From Bacillus sp. SD088 (GTDB lineage: Bacteria; Bacillota; Bacilli; Bacillales; Bacillaceae_C), in contig NZ_JADIJK010000005.1 of the NCBI RefSeq assembly GCF_017355205.1, positions 62,001 to 126,000 of the forward strand: 64,000 nt of DNA, in the 5' to 3' direction. The notes below the pieces were generated by a model. The model had not been told where the DNA came from. It ran no database searches and saw only the letters and a list, made by a program, of their open reading frames with translations. Below, piece after piece: positions 9,579 through 18,767 of this stretch (positions within the stretch are counted from its first letter, which is position 1; every line of letters begins with the position of its first letter). Position numbers and translations under genes: made by a program.

Positions 9579-10095
9579 GCCGTCCCTATTTTTGAGGAAG
9601 TAGATGCAAAGGGGAAGGGCGAGAGGGTTGGTCGTTCCCGTTTTGGAGAAAGTAGAGGAAAAAGGGAAGGGCGAGAAGGTTGGCCGTCCCCGTTTTGGCG
9701 AAAGTAGAAGAAAAAGGGAAGGGCGAGAGGGTTTGCCGTCCCCGTTTTGGAGAAAGTAGAAGAAAAGGGGAAGGGCGAGAGGGTTTGCCGTTCCCGTTTT
9801 GGCGAAAGTAGAAGAAAAGGGGAAGGGCGAGAGGGTTTGCCGTCCCCGTTTTGGAGAAAGTAGGAGAAAAGGGGAAGGACGAGAGGGTTTGCCGTCCCCG
9901 TTTTGGCGAAAGTAGGAGAAAAGGGGAAGAGCGAGAGGGTTTGCCGTCCCCGTTTTGGCGAAAGTAGAGGAAAAAGGGAAGGGCGAGAAGGTTGGCCGTT
10001 CCCGTTTTGGAGAAAGTAGAAGAAAAAGGGAAGGGCGAGAGGGTTTGCCGTTCCCGTTTTGGCGAAAGTAGGAGAAAAAGGGAAGGGCAAGTAAG
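9579..10095 (+). repeat. 52-bp minisatellite, about ten imperfect tandem copies
   Basis: The motif CCGTTTTGG recurs with its TTTT at 9641, 9693, 9745, 9797, 9849, 9901, 9953, 10005 and 10057, an exact 52-bp period; a degenerate copy precedes and a partial one follows. About 32 nt of each unit are nearly all purine on the plus strand (GAAAGTAGAAGAAAAGGGG, then AAGGGCGAGAGGG). Because 52 is not a multiple of three and the units have no stop codons on the minus strand, several minus frames stay open for 170-250 codons; these ORFs look like by-products and I do not call a gene. The array lies between a terminator and the next gene. Confidence 0.9.
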
Positions 10096-10200
10096 TGTCA
10101 CCCTCCATGGAAGAAGCTGAAGTATCGTAGTTATGTAAGGAAGTCATTCTGTGGTAATATCTAACTAATGCAACCAGTGAAATGAAGGGAGAAATGAGAA

Positions 10201-10410
10201 ATGGCCGAGATTAAATTTGAAATAACTGAGCAAATTGCCGTTCTTTCAGAATCACCAAAGGGTTGGACAAAGGAGCTAAATTTAATTAGTTGGAACGGAC
10301 GAGAACCGAAATACGATATTCGTGATTGGGCTCCTAACTATGAAAAAATGGGAAAAGGTGTCACATTAACGGAGGAAGAACTTGAAAAGATAAAAGCTGC
10401 ATTAAAATAG
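10201..10410 (+). CDS. YdbC-family PC4-like single-stranded nucleic-acid-binding protein
   Basis: 69 residues. The pattern '[19 protein letters not shown]' followed by 'YDIRDW' and '[11 protein letters not shown]' is characteristic of the YdbC family, which has the PC4 ssDNA-binding fold and binds single-stranded DNA or RNA as a dimer. Its cellular role is not settled. RBS GGGAGAAATGAGAA precedes the ATG. The methyltransferase gene follows after 74 bp on the same strand. Confidence 0.8.
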   Translation: MAEIKFEITEQIAVLSESPKGWTKELNLISWNGREPKYDIRDWAPNYEKMGKGVTLTEEELEKIKAALK

Positions 10411-10483
10411 GATAAGGTCTCTAAAATATATTATTCGGGGAATGTGTAGAGACAACGAAGACAACTTGAAAAGGACGACAATA

Positions 10484-11860
10484 ATGGGGAAAGTACAATT
10501 ACCAGTTCAAAAAAATCAAATCATCGATGTGACCTTTGAGGATCTAACCCATGATGGCAATGGTGTAGCAAAAGTGGAAGGATATCCACTTTTTATCGCC
10601 AATGGGCTGCCAGGCGAAAAGGCAAAAGTGAAGGTAACTAAGCTGAATAAAGGCTACGGTTTTGCAAAAGTTATTGATATTTATGAAAAAAGTCGCTATC
10701 GAGTGATTCCTGAATGCCCGATTTATGAGGAATGTGGAGGTTGCCAGCTTCAGCATTTAAGCTATGAAGGACAATTAATTGCCAAGGAAAAGCAAGTTCG
10801 TGATGTGATGCAGCGGATTGGAAAAATAGAAGATGTTCCCATCCACCCAGTTCTAGGAATGGAGAATCCTTGGCGCTATCGAAATAAATCGCAAGTCCCG
10901 ATCGGTGAACGAGAAGGCGGCTTAATTGGTGGATTTTATCGACAACGAACCCATGACATTATTGATATGAAGGAATGTTTGATTCAGGTCGAGGAAAATG
11001 ATCTTGTTTTGAAAAAAGTAAAAGAGATATGTGGAAAGTATGGAATCAAGCCTTATGAAGAAAAAACACATAAAGGTTTGCTTCGCCATGTGATGGCACG
11101 CTATGGAAAAGTTTTTGGTGAAACGATGATTGTTTTGATCACAAGAACAGCCGAATTGCCGAATCGGAAAAAGCTTGTCGCAGAATTGGTAGAAACTATT
11201 CCAAATCTCAAATCAATCGTGCAAAACGTCAATTCAAAACGAACGAACGTCATTTTCGGAAATGAGACAAAGGTTTTATGGGGAAGGGAAACAATCACAG
11301 ACTATATCGGGAATATCCAATTCGCAATTTCAGCTCGCTCTTTTTACCAAGTAAATCCAGAGCAAACGGAGGTCCTCTATGATCAAGCCCTTCAGTATGC
11401 AGAATTAACAGGCGAAGAGACTGTAATTGATGCCTATTGCGGAATTGGTACCATTTCGTTATTTTTAGCCCAAAAGGCAAAAAAAGTATACGGAGTCGAG
11501 ATCGTTCCAGAAGCCATTGAAGACGCCAAGAGAAATGCTCAACTTAATCGATTGGAAAATGTAGAATTTGCTGTTGGGGAAGCAGAAACAGTTATCCCAA
11601 ACTGGTACAAGCAAGGAATCGAAGCCGATGTTCTAGTTGTGGATCCGCCTCGCAAAGGCTGTGATCAAGCACTGCTGGATACGATTATTCAAATGAATCC
11701 GAAGAAGGTTGTGTATGTCTCTTGCAATCCTGCCACCTTAGCCCGAGATTTACGCATTCTGGAGGATGGCGGGTATAAAGCAATTGAAGTGCAGCCAGTG
11801 GATATGTTTTCGATGACTGCACATGTGGAGTCCGTTGCAAAGCTGGAATTAAGAAAATAA
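10484..11860 (+). CDS. rlmCD: 23S rRNA (uracil-C5)-methyltransferase, RlmCD/TrmA family
   Basis: 458 residues from the ATG at 10484; an in-frame upstream ATG at 10442 would add 14 residues unlike the family, so I prefer 10484. Domains: N-terminal TRAM beta-barrel (about 1-60), an iron-sulphur motif with cysteines in '[15 protein letters not shown]', and a Rossmann methyltransferase domain with '[14 protein letters not shown]', 'VDPPRKGCD' and the catalytic-cysteine segment '[11 protein letters not shown]'. In Bacillus, RlmCD (YefA) methylates U747 and U1939 of 23S rRNA using S-adenosylmethionine. A second family member (YfjO) exists in B. subtilis, so the exact paralogue is not certain. Confidence 0.85.
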   Translation: MGKVQLPVQKNQIIDVTFEDLTHDGNGVAKVEGYPLFIANGLPGEKAKVKVTKLNKGYGFAKVIDIYEKSRYRVIPECPIYEECGGCQLQHLSYEGQLIAKEKQVRDVMQRIGKIEDVPIHPVLGMENPWRYRNKSQVPIGEREGGLIGGFYRQRTHDIIDMKECLIQVEENDLVLKKVKEICGKYGIKPYEEKTHKGLLRHVMARYGKVFGETMIVLITRTAELPNRKKLVAELVETIPNLKSIVQNVNSKRTNVIFGNETKVLWGRETITDYIGNIQFAISARSFYQVNPEQTEVLYDQALQYAELTGEETVIDAYCGIGTISLFLAQKAKKVYGVEIVPEAIEDAKRNAQLNRLENVEFAVGEAETVIPNWYKQGIEADVLVVDPPRKGCDQALLDTIIQMNPKKVVYVSCNPATLARDLRILEDGGYKAIEVQPVDMFSMTAHVESVAKLELRK

Positions 11861-11888
11861 ACTCTCCGATTTCTGTCTATTTCATAAT

Positions 11889-11922
11889 AAAAATCTCAGA
11901 ACAATATTTTTCTGAGATTTTT
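11889..11922 (+). terminator. Intrinsic terminator of rlmCD
   Basis: AAAAATCTCAGAA (11889-11901) pairs with TTCTGAGATTTTT (11910-11922), giving an A-tract/T-tract terminator usable in both directions. Confidence 0.8.
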
Positions 11923-12111
11923 ACTATATTACGTACCATAATGGCGGACGGTCGATGAATCAGAAAGCCCCAATCATGTGAGCTGAAAGTTTGGTAAATG
12001 ACGCCTCCATTCGTGAATGAAAGTTGAGTTTTTGTGGATACTAGAACATACATTTTATACTTTTATTGAACGATTATTAGAACGAGGAATTAAATAATAA
12101 GGAGACGTTTT

Positions 12112-12693
12112 ATGAGTTGGTATAATAAATTAAACGACTACTTTCCTGCAGAGGAAATGAAATCAAAAAAGCATATGGATAAATTATTAAGTGAAAAAGG
12201 GGATATTTATTATAAGGATGAGGGTCCATATCATGTGATGATGTACGCAGAGTTCGATTCATTTATTTTTATTGATTATATATGGGTATCCTCGAAATCT
12301 AGAGGGCAAGGAATTGGGCATACATTAATTGAAAAAATGAAAAAGAAAAATAAGCCCATTTTATTAGAGGTGGAGCCGATTGATTACGATGATTCTGATA
12401 CGGAAAAAAGATTGCGTTTTTATAATCGTGAGGGATTTATTCATGCCCAATCGATTGGCTATCAAGCCCGTTCTTTAGTGACGGATGAACCGTTCGCTTT
12501 AGAAATTTTATATTGGTCACCAAATAAAAACGAGACAGAAGAAGATATTTTTAAACAAGTTCAAATGATGTATGAAACTATTCATTCTTATAAAGCGAAA
12601 GAAATTTACGGAAAGCCTGAACAAAAGGTGGAAGAAGTGCTAACATTTGATGAACAACGTGGCGGCGATCTAATGGAGAAGAAAGAGAGTTAA
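12112..12693 (+). CDS. yjbC: GNAT-family acetyltransferase, YjbC orthologue
   Basis: 193 residues beginning MSWYNKLNDYFPAEEMKSK, the same start pattern as B. subtilis YjbC. The GNAT core is present: 'FIFIDYIWVSSKSRGQGIG' (beta4 and the acetyl-CoA pyrophosphate loop RGQGIG), then 'LLEVEPIDYDDSDTEKR' and 'FYNREGF'. B. subtilis YjbC is linked to thiol-oxidation stress and is cotranscribed with spx. Here spx is not downstream; a sigma/anti-sigma fusion gene follows instead after 215 bp. RBS AAGGAGACG precedes the ATG. The substrate is unknown. Confidence 0.8.
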   Translation: MSWYNKLNDYFPAEEMKSKKHMDKLLSEKGDIYYKDEGPYHVMMYAEFDSFIFIDYIWVSSKSRGQGIGHTLIEKMKKKNKPILLEVEPIDYDDSDTEKRLRFYNREGFIHAQSIGYQARSLVTDEPFALEILYWSPNKNETEEDIFKQVQMMYETIHSYKAKEIYGKPEQKVEEVLTFDEQRGGDLMEKKES

Positions 12694-12908
12694 GCGAAAA
12701 TCTTTCGAAAAAGGTTAAACATTGAATTTTTTGATGCTATCATATAGGTATAAACGATTTAGAGTTAGGTGTACAACAGGAGAAAAGATATATATCCGGC
12801 ACCTAGCTCTTTAAAGATTTTGATTGAACCATACTCCCACTCCCTTCAAAAAGAAGGATAGAATCATAAAAAATAAATATAACTATAAAGGAAGGGGGAA
12901 ACACATGT

Positions 12909-14972
12909 ATGATCCAAGCAAAAATAGATCCCACCTCAATCACTAGGATAAAAGAAAAAGACGTGGAATCCATCTTTGATTGGTTTGAGCAGCATCAACG
13001 ATTGTTCTATACACTTGGTCGGTGCTATCATAGACATCGGCAGCAATTGGAAGAGGGTTTTTACCGGTCGATTATAAAAGTACATAAGGAATTACCTCGT
13101 TTTAACGGGGAAACATCATTCGAAATGTGGGTAACATCAATTTTCATACATATATGCAGGGAACTTTCTGATAATAGTAGTTTACAAGTTTCTGAGGAAG
13201 GGGAATCGAGTCAGGATTTATTTAGAGCACTCGATCGGTTGAAAGCGGATGAGAAAGAAGCGGTGGTCCTTACATATGTAAAAGGAATCCCGCGGGAGGA
13301 ATTGGCACATCTTCTCCACACATCAGTTGAAAAGGTGAAAGAGCCTTTGTTTTCCGGAATACAGTCACTTCGAAAAGAAATGGGGTTTGGCTTATCCTTT
13401 AATGGCTGTAAGGAGTATCATAAGTATTACATCGATTACTTGGAAAGAGACCTGGATCGGCCTAAAAAGATTGAGTTCGAGATGCATCTTTATCATTGTC
13501 AAAATTGTCAAGAGGATTTGGGGACCTTTCAGGATGTCCTGGTAAGTCTTGCTGGAAAAATTGAGGATTTCCATATGCCGGCTGGTTTCATGGAGAACGT
13601 CAAAGATAGGTTGAAAGCAAAGGAGAAGCACAGACAAAAGAAGAGCAAGAAGCGCAAAAAAATGGTGCTTATTTTTGCAAGCGTTTGCGCATTGTTAATA
13701 GCTATAGAAGTGTTTACAGGGTCATTTACGAACCTATACTATACATGGACAGAAGAAGACGAGCAATTACGCACCTTTCTACAACAGGGACTGGGTAAAA
13801 GGTTGAACCTGGAAGCGGAAAGCAATGGGGTGAAAATTAAGATTAAAAGTGTGATTGCTGATGATATTCAAACACTTGTTTTTTATGAAATAGAAGATAC
13901 AGCTAGAGACAACCAATATATAATGAATGATAGTGGGGGCTTTTATGTGGAGAATGAACATGAAATCATGAGTCGTAAAGCATACCCTAGGTACTATCCC
14001 CCTGACCTTACATCGGATATAAATAATAAAGAAAAGAACGTGTATCAAGGAAAGATTAGTCTACTGCCACTAACAAAGGATGAAGGAACCGTTAAGCTTA
14101 AAATCAAAACACTTCAGAGATTGATTCGTGATTCCTCTGACCAGAATAATATTACAGTTTACGAGCATGGGGCACCTGAAACAGGAGAGTGGAACTTTGA
14201 GATTCCTGTAACAAAACAGCCCTCTATTGAATATGAATTGGATCAAGAAACAGAAGTTGAAGGGATACCGATTCGATTTGATAAATTAATGATTGCTCCA
14301 ACAGCGACGATTTTGAATTCTTCTATTCATAACGAACTGCCAGTGAAGCGGATAGAATTTCTGAATCTTGATCATATAACAATAAATAATAAAATGTTGA
14401 AAACGGATCCATATAGCAGTTATCTTCTTTCATTTCAAAAAAATAATGGGTTTACTTTTCAAACATCCTTTGCTCCATTTTTTGGAGAAAAACCAAAAGA
14501 TATTAATGTGCAATTCCAATCTATTCAATTAACAGTTGAAGACCATAAAATGATCGAACTGGATGATACTAAAGAATATCCTCAGACCTTTGAATATGCA
14601 GGCAGTACAATCTCAATTGACAATGTTGAAGTGGGCGATCCTACCGAAGTCGTCATAAGCAATCACGAAATTGAGAACCGGGGATATGAGTGGATTCAAT
14701 TCAATATTATGGATAAGGATGAAAAAGAAATTAATTCAATGGAGATGAATGCTGAAGGTGTACTAGTTGATATAAATGGTATCGAATATGATATGGATAA
14801 GGATCCTGTCCCATATGAAGAAATCGAGCAGCCTCGTTATTTCTTTACCGTTCAAACCTTAAAGTTACACAGTAACAGTGCTGATAAGAATGTGATTCCT
14901 AAAAAGCTTGAAATTTATGAATATAGTACAACAAAATATTTGGATAAGAATGTGGAGATTTCGTTGGAGTAA
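12909..14972 (+). CDS. ECF-like sigma factor fused to zinc-finger anti-sigma protein with DUF4179/DUF5643-type exterior
   Basis: 687 residues. Residues about 15-70 look like sigma region 2 ('FDWFEQHQRLFYTLGRC', 'FNGETSFEMWVTSI') and about 98-160 like region 4 ('LDRLKADEKEAVVLTYVKG', an HTH with 'EELAHLLHTSVEKVKE'). Next comes an HC2-type anti-sigma zinc finger: H and CQNC in 'FEMHLYHCQNCQEDL' (about 195-203), then a basic stretch and one membrane helix (about 250-270). The remaining roughly 415 residues are an extracellular beta-rich region of the kind found in DUF4179/DUF5643 anti-sigma proteins. So one polypeptide combines sigma and its membrane-bound inhibitor, and release of sigma would need proteolysis. 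RBS AGGAAGGGGG. Confidence 0.75.
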   Translation: MIQAKIDPTSITRIKEKDVESIFDWFEQHQRLFYTLGRCYHRHRQQLEEGFYRSIIKVHKELPRFNGETSFEMWVTSIFIHICRELSDNSSLQVSEEGESSQDLFRALDRLKADEKEAVVLTYVKGIPREELAHLLHTSVEKVKEPLFSGIQSLRKEMGFGLSFNGCKEYHKYYIDYLERDLDRPKKIEFEMHLYHCQNCQEDLGTFQDVLVSLAGKIEDFHMPAGFMENVKDRLKAKEKHRQKKSKKRKKMVLIFASVCALLIAIEVFTGSFTNLYYTWTEEDEQLRTFLQQGLGKRLNLEAESNGVKIKIKSVIADDIQTLVFYEIEDTARDNQYIMNDSGGFYVENEHEIMSRKAYPRYYPPDLTSDINNKEKNVYQGKISLLPLTKDEGTVKLKIKTLQRLIRDSSDQNNITVYEHGAPETGEWNFEIPVTKQPSIEYELDQETEVEGIPIRFDKLMIAPTATILNSSIHNELPVKRIEFLNLDHITINNKMLKTDPYSSYLLSFQKNNGFTFQTSFAPFFGEKPKDINVQFQSIQLTVEDHKMIELDDTKEYPQTFEYAGSTISIDNVEVGDPTEVVISNHEIENRGYEWIQFNIMDKDEKEINSMEMNAEGVLVDINGIEYDMDKDPVPYEEIEQPRYFFTVQTLKLHSNSADKNVIPKKLEIYEYSTTKYLDKNVEISLE

Positions 14973-15039
14973 TATTTATCGCTTACATAATGTGGGAAGA
15001 TGAATAGATAAGAAATACGGAAAATGAAAAACAATCTAT

Positions 15040-15073
15040 CATGCAATGAAATAGTTGCTTATTTCATTGCATG
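15040..15073 (+). repeat. Perfect 14-bp inverted repeat after the sigma/anti-sigma gene
   Basis: CATGCAATGAAATA (15040-15053) and its exact complement (15060-15073) flank a 6-nt loop. No T-run follows, so it is not a standard intrinsic terminator; it may stabilise an mRNA end or bind a protein. Confidence 0.6.
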
Positions 15074-15124
15074 TAGGAAGAAGTAGGCAATCATATTAGG
15101 AAGTGCCAATTTTTAAATTTGCCA

Positions 15125-15153
15125 TTTACATTCCTCCCAAAATGTATTATAAT
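15125..15153 (+). promoter_or_regulatory. Sigma-A-type promoter of the YeeE/YedE gene
   Basis: TTTACA (15125-15130), a 17-nt spacer and TATAAT (15148-15153), 51 bp before the start codon. Confidence 0.65.
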
Positions 15154-15204
15154 GTTTTTAATTATTAAAGTTGAGTAAATTTATAGGAATTAGAGGGGAT
15201 TAGA

Positions 15205-16455
15205 ATGGCACAAGTTGCGAGAACCTTACATGTACGAAATCTTGAGCAACCAACTACGATCGTGACGAAGCTTAATCCTATTCAAAAGCCGTTTGTATGG
15301 ATTGGGGCGATTGCGGCTGCTATATTATTTGTAATGATCTTGGTTACTTCAGGTTCCATACAGGCGATTTTATATTTATTGGGTATTGCTTTAGGTGTAA
15401 CGTTGCTACATGCACGCTTTGGGTTTACATCTGCATTCAGACGATTGGTATCGGTTGGGAATGTGCAAGGAATACAGGCCCACATGATTATGTTAGCTGT
15501 TGCGACAACGCTATTTGCCATTATATTGGGTACTGGCTTCAGTTTTACAGGAACAACGCCATCAGCATCTGTTGCTCCGGTGGGTATCAGTATTCTTGTT
15601 GGTTCATTTGTATTCGGTATTGGCATGCAAATGGGAAATGGCTGTGCGTCCGGTACACTGTATAATTTAGGGGGCGGTAAATCCTCGATGATTTTAACCT
15701 TACTTGCATTCATTGTAGGGTCTGTCATAGGTGCTTATCATCTTGGATTTTGGTTGGATCTGCCATCACTTCCGCCAATTTCTTTAGCAGAATCAACAGG
15801 TTTCGGTTATTTTGGTGGATGGATTGTGCAGCTGCTTATTTTCTTTGGCATCTATGGTGTGACTGTAAAAATTGCTAAAAAGAAAAAACCCCCACAAATG
15901 AAGCCACTCGCTACAACAAATGGTTTCAAGAAAATATGGCGAGGAGCATGGCCATTAGTGACGGCTGGTGTTGTGCTTGCTGTCCTCAATGCACTGGTAC
16001 TGTCAGTGAGAGGTACACCTTGGGGCGTTACATCAGCTTTTGTACTTTGGGGATCTAAATTTCTACAATTTTTTGGAATGGATGTAGCAAGCTGGTCGTA
16101 TTGGCAAGGAAATGCACAAGCATTACAACAAACAGTGTTGGCAGATTCTACAAGTGTATTGAACTTTGGTATTATCCTTGGTGCGTTTATTGCTGCTGCG
16201 TTTCAAGGTAATTTCAAACCGGGAAAAATTAAGCCAGGTGTAGCTGCTTCATCGATTATTGGTGGGCTTCTAATGGGTTATGGTGCTAGACTTGCATTTG
16301 GCTGTAATATTGGTGCATATTTTAGTGGAATTGCTTCATTTAGTTTACATGGATGGGTCTGGATGGTCATGGCACTTGCTGGCTCTTTCTTCGGCCTATA
16401 TTGCAGGAAAATCTTTGGTTTGAGTAATCCAAGTAAGAATGATTCTTTCTGTTGA
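15205..16455 (+). CDS. YeeE/YedE-family sulfur-compound transporter
   Basis: 416 residues with about ten membrane helices and two homologous halves, each with the family's Gly-Cys signature: 'GMQMGNGCASGTLYNLGGG' (about 140-158) and 'GYGARLAFGCNIGAYFSGIA' (about 356-375). In the family these cysteines line the path of thiosulfate or other sulfur compounds (TsuA is the characterised case). No TusA-like partner gene is next to it, so the exact substrate is open. Good RBS (GAGGGGATTAGA) and promoter; followed by a strong terminator, so the gene is monocistronic. Confidence 0.82.
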   Translation: MAQVARTLHVRNLEQPTTIVTKLNPIQKPFVWIGAIAAAILFVMILVTSGSIQAILYLLGIALGVTLLHARFGFTSAFRRLVSVGNVQGIQAHMIMLAVATTLFAIILGTGFSFTGTTPSASVAPVGISILVGSFVFGIGMQMGNGCASGTLYNLGGGKSSMILTLLAFIVGSVIGAYHLGFWLDLPSLPPISLAESTGFGYFGGWIVQLLIFFGIYGVTVKIAKKKKPPQMKPLATTNGFKKIWRGAWPLVTAGVVLAVLNALVLSVRGTPWGVTSAFVLWGSKFLQFFGMDVASWSYWQGNAQALQQTVLADSTSVLNFGIILGAFIAAAFQGNFKPGKIKPGVAASSIIGGLLMGYGARLAFGCNIGAYFSGIASFSLHGWVWMVMALAGSFFGLYCRKIFGLSNPSKNDSFC

Positions 16456-16482
16456 TTAAATTTTGCTTCTTTTTAAATCATG

Positions 16483-16517
16483 CGACAGTGCTCTGATTAG
16501 AGCACTGTCGTATTTTT
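16483..16517 (+). terminator. Intrinsic terminator of the YeeE/YedE gene
   Basis: A perfect 12-bp stem (16483-16494 with 16499-16510), loop GATT, then TATTTTTT. Confidence 0.9.
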
Positions 16518-16574
16518 TAGAAGATAAGAAAGTATAAAGTTTTTCTTAAGATTGCTTCAAGGCTGGTCAGTTGT

Positions 16575-16698
16575 TGTCCAGCTCTAGCGCCTAGCCCCTC
16601 GAGGTCAAATAACCCTGATCTATGAAGGGAAAAAGCCCCTTCCTAGGTTCAGGAACATTTGCTTGTCGGGGCTGATCAAGGCGCTTGCGCTTTTCTTA
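16575..16698 (+). repeat. Dispersed structured repeat, copy 1
   Basis: An intergenic element that folds on itself: GCGCCTAGCCCC near 16588 is largely complementary to GGGGCTGATCAAGGCG near 16668-16683, with a central stretch containing AAAAAGCCCCTTCCTAGG. The beginning (TGTCCAGCTCTAGCGCCTAG) and end (AAGGCGCTTGCGCTTTTCTT) match a repeat type I recall as common between Bacillaceae genes. Its central part recurs near 63655-63716. The 126 bp further downstream up to the lipoprotein gene hold nothing I recognise. Confidence 0.6.
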
Positions 16699-16842
16699 TT
16701 TGAAGAAAACAACAGAAGCTTTGAATGTTGAATAGTGTTAGAAAATAAATAACATTCTTGTAAAATCATTCAGATTGACATGCGATCATGCTTATCTTTA
16801 AAATACCGATGATAGTAAAAATAGATGAAATGGAGTTTGAAA

Positions 16843-17223
16843 ATGAAGAAATTAATAATAATGCTAAGTATGTTGTTGCTATTGACTGCATGTGCTAATA
16901 ATACTAATGAATCTACAACGGAGCAAAAACAAGCCGTAAGTACAGAAACAGAAGAAAATCAAACAGTTTCCGATGCAGAAGAGGCAAAAGAAGACTCTAA
17001 AGAAGAGTTAACTAGCTTTTTAGAGTATGACACATTAGTAGTTGAAATTAATATCAAAGATCTGAAGGCTGATGTTAAAACAGATAATGCGAATAAGCGG
17101 GTCATAATTTTTAAGGACGAGAGCGGAGAAAAGAAATATAAAAGCATATATATCAAAAAGGAAGAACGATTAAAAATAATTAGTTTAGACGACGAAGGAC
17201 AGATTTATAATGAAATTATTTAA
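16843..17223 (+). CDS. Small lipoprotein of unknown function
   Basis: 126 residues from the ATG at 16843, chosen over the in-frame ATG at 16825 because GGAG lies 8 nt before it. The signal peptide ends in lipobox LTAC (Cys17), so the protein should be lipidated and face outside. A Glu/Thr/Gln-rich linker (about 19-55) is followed by a small domain with 'VVEINIKDLKADVKTDN' that I do not recognise. No operon partner. Confidence 0.7.
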   Translation: MKKLIIMLSMLLLLTACANNTNESTTEQKQAVSTETEENQTVSDAEEAKEDSKEELTSFLEYDTLVVEINIKDLKADVKTDNANKRVIIFKDESGEKKYKSIYIKKEERLKIISLDDEGQIYNEII

Positions 17224-17361
17224 CAATGAAGTTTCGCTTTATCTTCAATTCAGCTTGGTGACAGAGAAATAAGGCAACCGCAATAGTGTTGAATTTTGTA
17301 GTATAATGGATTGGGAAATTTTCAAAATTAAAAATGCATAATGGGAAGAAATGTCATTCGG

Positions 17362-17392
17362 AAGGTTCGGGTATTTTTAACGCCCGAACCTT
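17362..17392. terminator. Hairpin between convergent lipoprotein and ZIP genes
   Basis: AAGGTTCGGG (17362-17371) pairs exactly with CCCGAACCTT (17383-17392). It lies where a shared terminator is expected, but neither side has a long T-run. Confidence 0.45.
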
Positions 17393-17482
17393 GCTTTCAC
17401 ACAGATTCCTCAAATTATTCGTCCGCTATTAGTCTTCAATGAGATCTAATTGTTATGCTAATCCCAAAAATCTCAGTTTTAT

Positions 17483-18298
17483 TTATCCCAACGCCACATC
17501 CAGAATCATCATTAAAACGAATCCAACCATTAAACTTATTGAAGCCAAATCTTTATTTCCTTTTTCTTGTGAACTTGGAATTACTTCTTCAGCTACAACA
17601 AAAATCATGGCCCCAGCCGCAAAGCTCAGAGCGTAGGGCAATATAGGTTCAATAAATGCGACAGCGATTGCACCGAAAATCGCAGCAATTGGCTCGACCA
17701 TACCTGAAAATTGCCCATAGAAGAAGCTTTTCCTTCGAGACATTCCCTCTCCTCTTAAGGGCATGGAAACCGCAACACCTTCGGGAAAATTCTGAATACC
17801 AATTCCAACTGCTAGCGTCAAGGCACCTGCTAGGGACGCCTCTGTTCCTCCATTTGCAAGGGCACCAAAAGCAATTCCGACTGCTAAGCCTTCAGGGATA
17901 TTATGTAGTGTGATGGCGAGTACTAATAATGTACTTCTTTTTCTTTGTTTTGGATAATATCCTTCCGCTTTTCCAATGGGGGTATTTGGGTGTAGATGGG
18001 GTAAAATTTTATCAATTCCCCATAGAAAAACTCCACCTAATAAAAACCCCGATGCTGCTGGAAACCAACTCCCAATTGCATGGTCATCTGACATTTCGAT
18101 AGCTGGTGCTAGTAAGGACCAATAACTAGCCGCAATCATCACACCACCAGCAAAGCCTAACATACTATCCAATAGGCGTTGGTTTAAAGTTTTTGTGGCA
18201 AAAACGACACTAGCACCAAGAGCCGTCATTCCCCATGTAAATAAAGTAGCGATCAACGCTTGCGTAATGGGATCAAAATTTTGAAAAAACTCAACCAT
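17483..18298 (-). CDS. ZIP-family metal transporter
   Basis: 271 residues, about eight membrane helices. The two conserved metal-site helices are clear: '[14 protein letters not shown]' (about 128-141, helix IV) and '[17 protein letters not shown]' (about 165-181, helix V), both carrying the PEG motif. ZIP proteins bring zinc or other divalent metals into the cytosol. The size and motif spelling resemble the bacterial ZupT/GufA branch. Divergent from the DnaA-like gene with a 470-bp intergenic region. Confidence 0.85.
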   Translation of the reverse strand: MVEFFQNFDPITQALIATLFTWGMTALGASVVFATKTLNQRLLDSMLGFAGGVMIAASYWSLLAPAIEMSDDHAIGSWFPAASGFLLGGVFLWGIDKILPHLHPNTPIGKAEGYYPKQRKRSTLLVLAITLHNIPEGLAVGIAFGALANGGTEASLAGALTLAVGIGIQNFPEGVAVSMPLRGEGMSRRKSFFYGQFSGMVEPIAAIFGAIAVAFIEPILPYALSFAAGAMIFVVAEEVIPSSQEKGNKDLASISLMVGFVLMMILDVALG

Positions 18299-18767
18299 AT
18301 GAGACGAACTCCTCTAAAAATAATGGTAAAAATCAAGTGGAGTTGACTTACACAAGCAGGCCCTGAAAGCTTGCTAGCCACTGGCTGCTGAACCTAATAA
18401 CATCAACACTCAGTTTTAAATCAATTCCAAGGGAATTTCATACTTTCTCATCTTTTTGAAATTCCTCCCTCTGCTATATTGACAAGGATTCATAAGCCAA
18501 TTGCAAGGCAGAGGAGGTGCATCCATAATAGATACATTCAAGTTTATCATATGCAAAATGGAATTGCATGCACCGCCTTTTCAGATCTTTCTTTAGTTGG
18601 AAATTTATAGTTGATGAAGGCATTTTAAGTTTCATTTTTTTAGAGGATAATATCTTTATTTGTCGAATAGACACATATAGAATAAAAATAGCAGAGCCAT
18701 TTTATTACCAAATGACCGAAAGAATAGGACTGATTGCCTTGCTAAAAATGAAGAGGGAGTGATTTTC
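18299..18767. other. Intergenic region between ZIP and DnaA-like genes
   Basis: About 470 bp with no convincing gene. It contains an inverted repeat, GGAATTTCA (18432-18440) with TGAAATTCC (18457-18465), upstream of the minus-strand ZIP gene; a role as operator is only a guess. Short ORFs here have no ribosome binding site. Confidence 0.4.

Noticed and set aside
9389..10147. Long minus-strand ORFs (252 and 171 codons) through the 52-bp repeat
   Set aside because: The open frames follow from the stop-free composition of the repeat, run in more than one frame, have no RBS, and overlap the ftsH end and its terminator.
15297..15728. ORFs in both strands inside the YeeE/YedE gene
   Set aside because: They are shadows of a clear membrane-protein gene with matching motifs.
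18474..18762. Short ORFs on both strands upstream of the DnaA-like gene
   Set aside because: No RBS, no recognisable family, and they overlap each other.
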